A DNA stretch of 9,977 nucleotides, from positions 1-9,977 of the forward strand of contig JAEZHO010000094.1 of the NCBI GenBank assembly GCA_023416545.1. Reading direction: 5' to 3'. A model generated the notes under the pieces. It saw only the letters and a program-made list of their open reading frames with translations. It did no database searches and was not told the origin of the DNA. Origin of the DNA: Pseudomonadota bacterium (GTDB lineage Bacteria > Pseudomonadota > Alphaproteobacteria > Rhizobiales > Rhizobiaceae). The translations under genes and the position numbers were made by a program. Positions 1 through 6,351 of the stretch are shown here, piece by piece (positions within the stretch are counted from its first letter, which is position 1; the number at the start of each line of letters is the position of its first letter).

Positions 1-53
1 GGATGGTGCAAGGACCGGCCACCTGCTTCTGATGCCCGAACAGCGCGCCGGGC

Positions 54-274
54 GTGCCTGTGCGGCACACAAGGGGGTCGACGGAGATGGTGTCGCCGGA
101 TTTTCAAGTCCGACGAGAGACCGGGGCTTAAAGCCTCGGGACCCGGGAAACCGGCGGAAAGCACCTCCCCGCAAGACCTCGACAGAGAGACCCAAGTCGC
201 GGGCAAAAACCGCCGAACGGGGCGCTGAGAGGTGCCACATAAACTAACTTTACGAGGCAGCTTTCAGCGCCCCG
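54..274 (+). ncRNA. Candidate structured RNA (unidentified)
   Basis: A run of consecutive potential helices fills this stretch. Hairpin 54-68 has a GTGCC/GGCAC stem. Hairpin 76-97 pairs GG-CGAC with GTCGCC around one bulged T. Hairpin 121-139 has an 8-bp stem with one G-U pair and a TAA loop. A nested arm at 153-214 has an outer GGCGG/CCGCC, an inner CCCGC/GCGGG and an innermost GAC/GTC. The long hairpin 218-274 closes the series. Most unpaired bases are purines, which suits a compact RNA. I could not match it to tmRNA (no tag frame or T-arm), RNase P RNA, SRP RNA or an FMN riboswitch. It may be a trans-acting small RNA, the 3' part of a longer RNA, or a leader of ribH. Boundaries are guesses. 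The opposite strand could form the same helices, but GA-rich linkers favour the plus strand. Confidence 0.35.
218..274 (+). other. Long hairpin with AT-rich loop
   Basis: Positions 218-236 pair with 256-274 over 19 steps: 11 perfect GC-rich pairs (CGGGGCGCTGA with TCAGCGCCCCG), then a G-T pair, A-T, G-C, one G-G mismatch and four more pairs. The 19-base loop at 237-255 is AT-rich, unlike its surroundings, and contains TAAA (240-243) facing TTTA (249-252). No T tract follows, so it is not a typical intrinsic terminator. An exposed AT-rich loop on a very stable stem fits a protein- or RNA-binding site, but that role is inference. Confidence 0.6.
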
Positions 275-360
275 TCCGATTTGAAATTCGAAGAACACCA
301 AGGGATGAATCCGTCCACCCGTCATCCTCGGGCGAGCGCAGACGTATCCTGGGGAAAGGG

Positions 361-382
361 CGGCCGAGGGGCGGCTGAGGGG
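361..382 (+). repeat. Tandem 11-bp direct repeat
   Basis: The 11-bp unit CGGCCGAGGGG (361-371) is followed directly by CGGCTGAGGGG (372-382), one base different, and then by the first bases of a third copy (CGG). It lies inside a GC-rich block whose ends, 359-365 (GGCGGCC) and 421-427 (GGCCGCC), can pair. It is too short to call a known element and may be slippage in GC-rich spacer. Confidence 0.5.
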
Positions 383-538
383 CGGATACCGAGCGCCCGG
401 GGCCCGGTGGCCGGCCCGATGGCCGCCTGCGACGACCGGGAACACCTGCCATGCGGGAAAAGTGCTTGCCTTCAAGGCAGCGGCGTGGTTTGACCCGCGC
501 CATCCCGATTATTCATGCCGTCTGCCCGAGGTCACCCG

Positions 539-994
539 ATGCCCGATTCCGTCAAGCCCCATCTCCTGGTCGTCGAGGCCCGCTTCTATGAGGACATGTC
601 CGACGCGCTGCTCGACGGCGCGACGGCGGCGTTGACCGAGGCCGGCGCGACCTGGGACGTGGTGACGGTGCCGGGTGCGCTCGAAATCCCGCCGGCGATC
701 GCCATGGCGCTCGATGCGGGCGAAAACGGCGGCACGCAATATCACGGCTTCGTCGCGCTCGGCATGGTGATCCGCGGCGAGACCTACCATTTCGATATCG
801 TCGCCAATGAATCCTCCCGCGCGCTGATGGACCTCGCGGTCTCGGAATCGCTTCCGATCGGCAACGGCATCATGACGGTGGAGAACGAGGAGCAGGCCTG
901 GGCGCGTGTCCGCCGCTCCGAAAAGGACAAGGGCGGCTTTGCCGCGCGTGCGGCGCTGGCCATGATCGCGCTGCGCGAAAAGCTGAATGGTTGA
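539..994 (+). CDS. ribH: 6,7-dimethyl-8-ribityllumazine synthase (RibH1 type)
   Basis: This cytosolic enzyme condenses 5-amino-6-ribitylamino-uracil with 3,4-dihydroxy-2-butanone 4-phosphate to give lumazine, the direct precursor of riboflavin. The 151-residue product has the usual family length. Visible motifs are VEARFYEDMSD (12-22) at the substrate site, VPGALEIP (44-51), and GMVIRGETYHFD (75-86) with catalytic His84. GNGIMTVEN (108-116) and the KGG near 131 lie in the phosphate-binding part. An in-frame ATG at 515 would add eight residues. I prefer 539 because family members start close to this point and a GAGG lies just ahead. The link to nusB matches the rib-operon copy of rhizobia and Brucella, where a second copy (RibH2) is encoded elsewhere. 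No FMN riboswitch motif is visible in the 538 bases upstream. Confidence 0.97.
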   Translation: MPDSVKPHLLVVEARFYEDMSDALLDGATAALTEAGATWDVVTVPGALEIPPAIAMALDAGENGGTQYHGFVALGMVIRGETYHFDIVANESSRALMDLAVSESLPIGNGIMTVENEEQAWARVRRSEKDKGGFAARAALAMIALREKLNG

Positions 995-998
995 TCCG

Positions 999-1478
999 AT
1001 GACGAACCCAGAAAAACCGGCGGTCAAGCCCGCCAACCAGAGGGGCGCTGCCCGGCTTGCGGCCGTTCAGGCCCTCTACCAGATGGATGTCGGCGGCGCC
1101 GGCGTCCTCGAAGTTGTCGCCGAGTACGAGGCCCATCGCCTCGGCCAGGAACTCGACGGCGAGACCTACCTGAAGGCGGACCCTTCCTGGTTCCGCTCCA
1201 TCGTCTCGGGCGTCGTCCGCGACCAGGTGAAGATCGATCCGGTCGTCCGCGCGGCGCTGCAGAACGACTGGCCGCTGTCGCGGCTGGATTCCACGCTGCG
1301 CGCCATCCTGCGCGCCGGCACGTTCGAGATCCTCGAGCGCAAGGACGTGCCGGTGCCGGTCATCGTCACCGAATATGTCGAGATCGCCCAGGCCTTCTTC
1401 GAGGGCGAGGAGCCGAAGATCGTCAACGCGGTCCTCGACCGGATCGCCAAGCAGGTGCGCGGCCCGACCGCGAAATAG
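999..1478 (+). CDS. nusB: Transcription antitermination factor NusB
   Basis: NusB is an all-helical RNA-binding protein. With NusE (ribosomal protein S10) it binds boxA of nascent rRNA transcripts and prevents premature termination. The 159-residue product carries the N-terminal arginine-rich RNA-binding segment RGAARLAAVQALYQMD (15-30), then RLDSTLRAILRAGTFE (95-110) and the family signature around PVIVTEYVEIAQAF (120-133), ending in KIVNAVLDRIAKQVR (140-154). The start at 999 lies four bases after the ribH stop. A second in-frame ATG at 987 would overlap ribH by eight bases and add four residues (MVDP). Neither has a strong Shine-Dalgarno sequence, which suggests translational coupling to ribH. 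The ribH-nusB pairing is conserved across many bacteria. Confidence 0.97.
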   Translation: MTNPEKPAVKPANQRGAARLAAVQALYQMDVGGAGVLEVVAEYEAHRLGQELDGETYLKADPSWFRSIVSGVVRDQVKIDPVVRAALQNDWPLSRLDSTLRAILRAGTFEILERKDVPVPVIVTEYVEIAQAFFEGEEPKIVNAVLDRIAKQVRGPTAK

Positions 1479-1503
1479 CGCCACGACAGGAAAGGTTGCG
1501 GCG

Positions 1504-2727
1504 ATGGATGGCAGCGTCGAGGGACTTCAGGGGCAGTTGAGCGCCGCCAGGCGCAACGTCTTCCTGCTGTCGGTCGTCCAGGCGCTGCTCGGCTCCGCCC
1601 CGCCGCTCACCTTCTCCCTCGGCGGGCTCGCCGGCTACCAGATGCTGGGCGACGACAAGTCGCTCGCCACCGCGCCGCTCACCGGCTTCAACGTCGGCGT
1701 CGCGCTCGGCGCCGTCGCCGTCGCCATTGCCGCCCGCTATCTCGGCCGCCAGGCGGGATTCATGCTGGGCGCATTGATGGGCGCGGCCGGTGCAGCCCTT
1801 GCCGCGGTCGCGCTCTTCCGCGGCGATTTCTGGCTCTTCGCCACCGGGCTCATGCTGATCGGCGTCTCCGGCGGCTTCACCCAGAAGATCCGCTTCGCCG
1901 CCGCCGATGCGTCGCCGAGCTTCTACAAGCCGAAGGCGATCTCCTGGATCCTCGCCGCCGGCATCGTCTCGGCCATCCTCGGGCCGCAGCTCGCCATCTG
2001 GTTCAAGGACCTCTTCGCCCCCGTCGGCTTCGCCGGCGCCTTCGTCGCGCTCATTCCGCTCAGCCTCGTCGCGATCCTGGTGCTGGCGGCGCTGAAACTG
2101 CCGGAGGCCCGCGCAAGGACGGAGGCCGACGCCCCGGTCCGCCCGCTCCGCGAGATCGTGCTGACCCAGCGCTTCATGACCGGCATGGTTTGCGGCATCG
2201 GCTCCTATGCGCTGATGACCTTCATGATGACCGGCGCGCCGCTTGCCATGGTGATCGGCTGCGGCTTCTCCACCGAACTCGCCACCCTCGGCATCCAGTG
2301 GCACGTGCTCGCCATGTTCGCGCCGAGCTTCTTCACCGGCATGCTGATCACCCGCTTCGGCACCGAGAAGGTGGTAGCCCTTGGCCTCGTCATCCTGATG
2401 GCCTGCGCCGTCGTCGCCCACATGGGCGTCGAGCTCTGGAACTTCTGGGGCGCGCTCGTGCTCCTCGGCATCGGCTGGAACTTCGGCTTCATCGGCTCGA
2501 CCGCCATCGTCGCCTCCAGCTACCGCCCGCACGAGGCCGACAAGGTGCAGGGCTTCCACGACATCGTGCTGTTCGGCACCGTGGCGCTCGCCTCCTTCTC
2601 GTCGGGCCAGGTCTTCACCGCCTGGGGCTGGTCGGTGATGAACCTCGTCATCTGGCCGGTGACCATCCTCTGCCTCGTCCTTGTCATCGCCCTGATGCGC
2701 CGCAACGCCGCCGCGGGAACCGCCTGA
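1504..2727 (+). CDS. MFS family transporter, substrate unknown
   Basis: This is a predicted inner-membrane permease of the major facilitator superfamily, 407 residues long, which fits 12 membrane helices. The helices form two halves split by a charged cytoplasmic linker at about 198-218 (LPEARARTEADAPVRPLRE). The loop after helix 2 has ARYLGRQAGF (77-86), a degenerate form of MFS motif A without its acidic residue. The second half has a comparable loop at ITRFGTEKV (282-290). An upstream in-frame start at 1375 is rejected because it lies inside nusB and gives an arginine/serine-rich shadow. The ATG at 1504 has a good AGGAAAGG at 1488-1495. It sits 25 bp after nusB and is probably in the same operon. 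MFS substrates cannot be read from the sequence, so a riboflavin or drug role would be a guess. Confidence 0.9.
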   Translation: MDGSVEGLQGQLSAARRNVFLLSVVQALLGSAPPLTFSLGGLAGYQMLGDDKSLATAPLTGFNVGVALGAVAVAIAARYLGRQAGFMLGALMGAAGAALAAVALFRGDFWLFATGLMLIGVSGGFTQKIRFAAADASPSFYKPKAISWILAAGIVSAILGPQLAIWFKDLFAPVGFAGAFVALIPLSLVAILVLAALKLPEARARTEADAPVRPLREIVLTQRFMTGMVCGIGSYALMTFMMTGAPLAMVIGCGFSTELATLGIQWHVLAMFAPSFFTGMLITRFGTEKVVALGLVILMACAVVAHMGVELWNFWGALVLLGIGWNFGFIGSTAIVASSYRPHEADKVQGFHDIVLFGTVALASFSSGQVFTAWGWSVMNLVIWPVTILCLVLVIALMRRNAAAGTA

Positions 2728-2745
2728 CCTCATTCATTTCCGGGG

Positions 2746-2775
2746 CTTGACGCAACCTCGCCGGAGCCGCAATCT
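2746..2775 (+). promoter_or_regulatory. Putative hppA promoter
   Basis: CTTGAC at 2746-2751 matches the rhizobial sigma-70-type -35 consensus. CAATCT at 2770-2775 is a moderate -10 match after an 18-bp spacer. It falls in the only gap between the MFS gene and hppA, and transcription would start near 2782. The -35 is good and the -10 weak. Confidence 0.4.
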
Positions 2776-2781
2776 CCCGCT

Positions 2782-2821
2782 CGGCAACCCTTGGTATCCT
2801 TGGGAGGGGAGGCGGTTGCCG
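2782..2821 (+). promoter_or_regulatory. Inverted repeat in the hppA leader
   Basis: CGGCAACC at 2782-2789 pairs perfectly with GGTTGCCG at 2814-2821. Between the arms lies a direct repeat, CCTTGG at 2789-2794 and again at 2798-2803. If transcription starts near 2782, this stem would form at the very 5' end of the hppA mRNA. It could stabilise the message or act as an operator at the DNA level. A smaller stem, CGAG/CTCG (2832-2835 with 2841-2844), follows before the ribosome-binding site. Confidence 0.4.
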
Positions 2822-2869
2822 GTTCAGGCTGCGAGGGGATCTCGTCGGCGAAAGGGAGAGGAAAAGCGA

Positions 2870-5008
2870 ATGACCGTAGTTTTCGGTGTGATCGTGTGCG
2901 GCCTGCTGTCCGTCGCGTATGCCGTCTGGGCAACGCAGAGCGTTCTGGCCGCTGATCAGGGCAATGCCCGAATGCAGGAAATCGCAGGCTATATCCGGGA
3001 AGGGGCGCAGGCCTATCTTACCCGGCAATACATGACCATCGCCATCGTCGGCGCGGTCGTGACCGTTCTCGCCTGGCTGCTCCTTTCCGGAACGGCCGCC
3101 CTCGGCTTCGTCATCGGCGCCGTGCTCTCCGGTGCGGCCGGCTTCATCGGCATGCACGTCTCCGTCCGCGCCAATGTCCGCACCGCGCAGGCTGCCTCGC
3201 AGAGCCTGTCGGCGGGCCTCGACATCGCCTTCAAGTCGGGCGCCATCACCGGCATGCTGGTGGCCGGCCTCGCGCTTCTCGGCGTCTCGATCTACTACTG
3301 GATCCTGGTTTCCGTGCTCGGCCATGAAAGCGGTTCGCGCGAGGTGATCGACGCGCTCGTGGCGCTCGGCTTCGGCGCCTCGCTGATCTCGATCTTCGCC
3401 CGTCTGGGCGGCGGCATCTTCACCAAGGGTGCCGATGTCGGCGGCGACCTCGTCGGCAAGGTGGAGGCCGGCATTCCGGAAGACGACCCGCGCAACCCGG
3501 CGACCATCGCCGACAATGTCGGCGACAATGTCGGCGACTGCGCCGGCATGGCGGCCGACCTCTTCGAGACCTATGCGGTCTCCGTCGTCGCGACCATGGT
3601 GCTTGCGGCTATCTTCTTCGCCGGCGCGCCGGTGCTCGAGACCGCCATGGTCTATCCGCTCGCCATCTGCGCAGCCTGCATCGTCACCTCGATCATCGGC
3701 ACGTTCTTCGTCAAGCTCGGCTCGAACGGCTCGATCATGGGCGCGCTCTACAAGGGCCTCATCGTCACCGGCCTGCTCTCGATCCTCGGCCTGGGAGCAG
3801 CAACCTCGCTCACCGTCGGATGGGGCTCGATCGGCACGGTCGCCGGACAGGACATCACCGGGACGAACCTCTTCATCTGCGGCATCCTCGGCCTCGTCGT
3901 CACCGCGCTCATCGTGGTGATCACCGAATACTATACCGGCACCAACAAGCGTCCGGTCAACTCGATTGCCCAGGCCTCGGTCACCGGCCACGGCACCAAC
4001 GTCATCCAGGGGCTTGCGGTCTCGCTGGAATCGACGGCGCTGCCGGCCATCGTCATCGTCGCCGGCATCATCTCGACCTACCAGCTCGCCGGCCTCTTCG
4101 GCACCGGCATCGCCGTGACCGCCATGCTCGGGCTTGCCGGCATGATCGTCGCGCTCGATGCCTTCGGCCCCGTCACCGACAATGCCGGCGGCATTGCCGA
4201 AATGTCCGGCCTGCCGTCCGACGTGCGCAAGTCGACCGATGCGCTGGATGCGGTCGGCAATACGACCAAGGCCGTCACCAAGGGTTACGCGATCGGCTCG
4301 GCCGGCCTCGGCGCCCTGGTGCTCTTCGCCGCCTATTCGAACGATCTGGCCTATTTCGCGGCCAACGGCGATCGCTACCCCTATTTCCAGGGCATCGGCG
4401 ATATCTCGTTCAGCCTGTCCAACCCATACGTGGTGGCGGGGCTGATCTTCGGCGGCCTCATTCCCTATCTCTTCGGCGGCATTGCCATGACCGCGGTCGG
4501 CCGCGCTGCCGGCTCCATCGTCGAGGAGGTGCGCAAGCAGTTCCGCGAGAATGCCGGCATCATGCAGGGGACGGTGAAGCCGGACTACGGACGCGCCGTC
4601 GACATCCTGACGAAGGCCGCGATCCGCGAAATGATCGTTCCGTCCCTTCTTCCGGTGCTGGCGCCGCTCGTCGTCTATTTCGGCGTCCTGCTGATCTCCG
4701 GCTCCAAGGCGTCGGCCTTCGCGGCGCTCGGGGCATCGCTGCTCGGCGTCATCGTCAACGGTCTCTTCGTGGCGATCTCCATGACCTCCGGCGGCGGCGC
4801 CTGGGACAATGCCAAGAAGAGCTTCGAGGACGGCTATGTCGACAAGGACGGCACGCGCCACATGAAGGGTTCCGACGCCCACAAGGCGTCCGTGACCGGC
4901 GACACGGTCGGCGATCCCTACAAGGATACCGCGGGTCCCGCGGTCAATCCGGCGATCAAGATCACCAATATCGTCGCCCTTCTTCTCCTGGCCGTACTGG
5001 CGGGCTGA
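2870..5008 (+). CDS. hppA: K+-independent membrane-bound proton-translocating pyrophosphatase
   Basis: HppA is an integral inner-membrane pump that hydrolyses pyrophosphate and moves protons out of the cytoplasm. The 712-residue product has the family length and about 16 membrane segments. The substrate/Mg motifs are DVGGDLVGKVEAG (189-201, a variant of DVGADLVGKVE), the acidic stretch DNVGDNVGDCAG (215-226) with Asp215, 219 and 223, DNAGGIAEMS (437-446), and the C-terminal GDTVGDPYKDTAGP (677-690). In GNTTKAVTKG (463-472), Lys467 replaces the alanine of K+-dependent enzymes. By family knowledge this marks the K+-independent, H+-pumping class and argues against a Na+ pump. The start at 2870 is chosen because GGGAGAGG lies at 2854-2861 and the MTVVFGVIVC N-terminus begins the first helix. 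The upstream frame to 2747 is non-coding leader. The gene stands alone, with its own leader and a terminator behind it. Confidence 0.98.
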   Translation: MTVVFGVIVCGLLSVAYAVWATQSVLAADQGNARMQEIAGYIREGAQAYLTRQYMTIAIVGAVVTVLAWLLLSGTAALGFVIGAVLSGAAGFIGMHVSVRANVRTAQAASQSLSAGLDIAFKSGAITGMLVAGLALLGVSIYYWILVSVLGHESGSREVIDALVALGFGASLISIFARLGGGIFTKGADVGGDLVGKVEAGIPEDDPRNPATIADNVGDNVGDCAGMAADLFETYAVSVVATMVLAAIFFAGAPVLETAMVYPLAICAACIVTSIIGTFFVKLGSNGSIMGALYKGLIVTGLLSILGLGAATSLTVGWGSIGTVAGQDITGTNLFICGILGLVVTALIVVITEYYTGTNKRPVNSIAQASVTGHGTNVIQGLAVSLESTALPAIVIVAGIISTYQLAGLFGTGIAVTAMLGLAGMIVALDAFGPVTDNAGGIAEMSGLPSDVRKSTDALDAVGNTTKAVTKGYAIGSAGLGALVLFAAYSNDLAYFAANGDRYPYFQGIGDISFSLSNPYVVAGLIFGGLIPYLFGGIAMTAVGRAAGSIVEEVRKQFRENAGIMQGTVKPDYGRAVDILTKAAIREMIVPSLLPVLAPLVVYFGVLLISGSKASAFAALGASLLGVIVNGLFVAISMTSGGGAWDNAKKSFEDGYVDKDGTRHMKGSDAHKASVTGDTVGDPYKDTAGPAVNPAIKITNIVALLLLAVLAG

Positions 5009-5026
5009 AGCTGCAACGACAAAAGG

Positions 5027-5060
5027 AAAGGGCCCGCGGATCGCTCCGCGGGCCCTTTTT
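5027..5060 (+). terminator. Intrinsic terminator, probably bidirectional
   Basis: A perfect 11-bp GC-rich stem (5030-5040 with 5045-5055) closes a TCGC loop and is followed by five T's at 5056-5060. AAA at 5027-5029 lengthens the stem with TTT. It lies 18 bp after the hppA stop. Read from the minus strand, the stem is followed by CTTTCCTTTT, so it can also end the convergent lipoprotein gene, whose stop is at 5080. Confidence 0.93.
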
Positions 5061-5079
5061 CCGTTCAGAGACCTTTCGC

Positions 5080-5565
5080 CTACTGGGCGAGGTTCTGGAA
5101 GATGTTGCGCGCGGCACTCGCACCGCCGGCGCCGCCGGCCCCGGACAGAAGCTGCTGCAGGAAGGTCAGGTCGCGACCGCCGGTGGGCGTCGTGCGCGAG
5201 ATCGAGTCGAACACCTTGCCGTCCTGGAGCGTGTAGTTCGCCTTGCGGGCCACGACGCCGTCCTTGTCGAAATAGATCGCAAGCACGTTCTGCTCCACGA
5301 GGCGCGGCTTCATGAAGGCCACCGGCCGCTCCCGCTTCTGCGAGATGTAGTAGAAGACTTCGCTGTCGAAGGTGGCGGTGGTGGAGGGGGTGCCCATGGT
5401 CAGCAGCACCTGCTCGCGGCTCGACCCGACGGGGATGAGCGCCAGCGACTCCTGGTCGATGACGTAGCCATTGTACATCGTCTGGCCGATATCCATGGAC
5501 GTGCAGCCGGTGACTGCGGTCGATGCGATGATGGCCGCGATTGCGGTTCTGCTCAGCAATTTCAT
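5080..5565 (-). CDS. Outer-membrane assembly lipoprotein, OmlA/SmpA (BamE-like)
   Basis: This is a predicted 161-residue lipoprotein related to BamE/SmpA/OmlA, a small accessory of the BAM complex that inserts outer-membrane proteins. The signal peptide is MKLLSRTAIAAIIASTAVTG with a lipobox ending in Cys21 (VTGC), the likely lipidation site. Residues about 38-110 carry the family pattern: a Tyr/Gly start (NGYVID), a helix before REQVLLTMGTPS, the strand VFYYISQK, and LAIYFDKDGVV. The C-terminus is longer than in E. coli BamE and ends in a glycine-rich stretch (LLSGAGGAGGA) before NIFQNLAQ. The start at 5565 is preceded by AAGGTCTGA; the longer frame upstream to 5808 has no signal peptide at its start. 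It is the only minus-strand gene here, convergent with hppA and divergent from the CBP3-type gene. The family is clear, but assignment as true BamE is inference. Confidence 0.9.
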   Translation of the reverse strand: MKLLSRTAIAAIIASTAVTGCTSMDIGQTMYNGYVIDQESLALIPVGSSREQVLLTMGTPSTTATFDSEVFYYISQKRERPVAFMKPRLVEQNVLAIYFDKDGVVARKANYTLQDGKVFDSISRTTPTGGRDLTFLQQLLSGAGGAGGASAARNIFQNLAQ

Positions 5566-5807
5566 TTCAGACCTTAACACCCGCCCTTGAGAGGCTTTCC
5601 CGAAACTGTGACTTGCGGACTTTGCCGTTGCCTGCTGTCCATATTCATTGTGGCTATTCCGGGGAGACGGCCTCAAAACCGGGTCCCGGAGTGATGCGGA
5701 AGTGGCCGCTGCAGAAGACATGCGCAACGGCGTTGCAATTCGTGCCTGCTTCGGTAAACCAGCTTTCGTTTCCATGCAACAGATGGAGACCAAACGCGAG
5801 AGCTCCA

Positions 5808-6344
5808 ATGATCTTCGGCCTGTTCAGAAAGAAAAGACAAAACCAGCCGATCGTCGACCGCCAGTACGCTTCCTTGACATCGGCCGCACGCGATCCCTTC
5901 TTTTATACGGACCTCGGCGTGCCCGATACGGTGATGGGCCGGTTCGAGATGCTGTCGATCGTCATGATCCTGTTCTTTCGCCGCACCGCCCGCTCGAAGA
6001 CGAGCGGCCAGGAACTGGCGCAGGAGATCATCGACGCCTTCTTCCAGGATCTCGACCATTCGATCCGCGAACTCGGGATCGGCGACCAGGGCGTGCCGAA
6101 ACGGATGAAGAAGCTGGCCGGCATGTTCTACGGCCGGCTGGAAAGCTATGCCGCGGCGCTCGACGCGACCGATCGCGAGGATCTCGCGGCGGCACTGGCG
6201 AGGAACCTTCATCCGGAAGCTGCCGATGCGCCCCCGATGGACGGTCTGGCGGCATGGATGATCGACGCGGAAGCGGCCCTCGGCGCCGTTTCGGAAGAGG
6301 ATATCGCCCGTGGTGGCGCGGTTCTGCCGCCGCCGGGCAAGTGA
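5808..6344 (+). CDS. Ubiquinol-cytochrome c chaperone (CBP3) family protein
   Basis: The 178-residue soluble protein belongs to the ubiquinol-cytochrome c chaperone family (CBP3 in yeast mitochondria, UQCC1 in humans), which helps cytochrome b synthesis and bc1 complex assembly. Family-like segments are TVMGRFEMLSIVMILFFRR (41-59), FFQDLDHSIRELGIGD (78-93) and VPKRMKKLAGMFYGR (96-110). The C-terminal third is acidic and less conserved (about 136-178). The start at 5808 is chosen because MIFGLFRKK is a typical beginning and GAGAG stands nearby. The long upstream extension of the frame to 5541 runs into the divergent intergenic region. It is followed seven bases later by the DUF177 gene, an arrangement I recall as common in alphaproteobacteria. 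The bacterial function is less well studied than the mitochondrial one. Confidence 0.9.
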   Translation: MIFGLFRKKRQNQPIVDRQYASLTSAARDPFFYTDLGVPDTVMGRFEMLSIVMILFFRRTARSKTSGQELAQEIIDAFFQDLDHSIRELGIGDQGVPKRMKKLAGMFYGRLESYAAALDATDREDLAAALARNLHPEAADAPPMDGLAAWMIDAEAALGAVSEEDIARGGAVLPPPGK

Positions 6345-6351
6345 GGAATAC

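Larger units (their letters stand above)
1..538 (+). other. Long non-coding, highly structured region upstream of ribH
   Basis: No reading frame here looks like a protein. The open frames are short, arginine-, proline- and glycine-rich, and none resembles the riboflavin synthase (ribE) that usually precedes ribH in rhizobia. The region instead holds closely spaced inverted repeats: 54-58 with 64-68, 76-82 with 92-97, 121-128 with 132-139, 153-157 with 210-214 enclosing 168-172 with 199-203, 218-236 with 256-274, 359-365 with 421-427, and 464-470 with 476-481. Linkers between the stems are rich in GA and AAA, as in folded RNAs. Just before ribH, GGCG at 482-485 can pair with CGCC at 498-501. 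A TTTGAC at 489-494 could be a -35 box, but no convincing -10 follows. That this is RNA is inferred from base pairing alone. Confidence 0.6.

Noticed and set aside
71..120. Possible tmRNA 5' domain (GGTCGACGGAGA) or selenocysteine tRNA-like arm (TTTCAA loop)
   Set aside because: No tag frame starting Ala-Asn-Asp, no T-arm with GGTTCGA and no CCA end are present, and the anticodon-like stem has the wrong loop size.
142..185. Resemblance to a cobalamin riboswitch core (GGGAA, then a GGCGG/AAAG stretch, then CCCCGCAA)
   Set aside because: The B12 box, the second conserved GGGAAGG-like segment and the closing CCAGGAGACC-like motif are missing or in the wrong order, and the CCCCGC pairs well with a local GCGGG instead.
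275..300. Short resemblance to a 16S rRNA segment (GAAATTCG ... AACACCA)
   Set aside because: The match is only about 15 interrupted bases and the flanking sequence does not resemble rRNA.
32..475. Short open frames on both strands in the region before ribH
   Set aside because: They are rich in Arg, Pro and Gly, have no Shine-Dalgarno sequence or recognisable domain, and coincide with strong inverted repeats.
1375..1503. Longer MFS start inside nusB
   Set aside because: The extra residues are a Ser/Arg-rich shadow of nusB, and the ATG at 1504 has a good ribosome-binding site.
1423..2733. A 436-residue minus-strand open frame across the MFS gene
   Set aside because: It has the same shadow composition (His, Asp, Glu, Gly) and lies opposite a clear membrane protein with normal codon use.
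2684..4882. A 732-residue open frame on the minus strand across hppA
   Set aside because: It is antisense to a certain hppA. Its product is an Asp/Glu/Arg/Gly/His-rich low-complexity sequence typical of the complement of GC-rich codons, and no family motif is visible.
3820..5577. A 585-residue plus-strand frame overlapping the end of hppA and running through the antisense of the lipoprotein gene
   Set aside because: It is arginine- and histidine-rich, crosses the strong terminator at 5027-5060, and overlaps two recognised genes.
5566..5807. Extended N-termini of the lipoprotein and chaperone genes into the divergent intergenic region, and the CCGGGTCCCGG palindrome at 5679-5689
   Set aside because: The extensions lack family similarity and a signal peptide at the right place. 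The palindrome is short and GC-rich enough to arise by chance, and I see no convincing promoter pair beside it.
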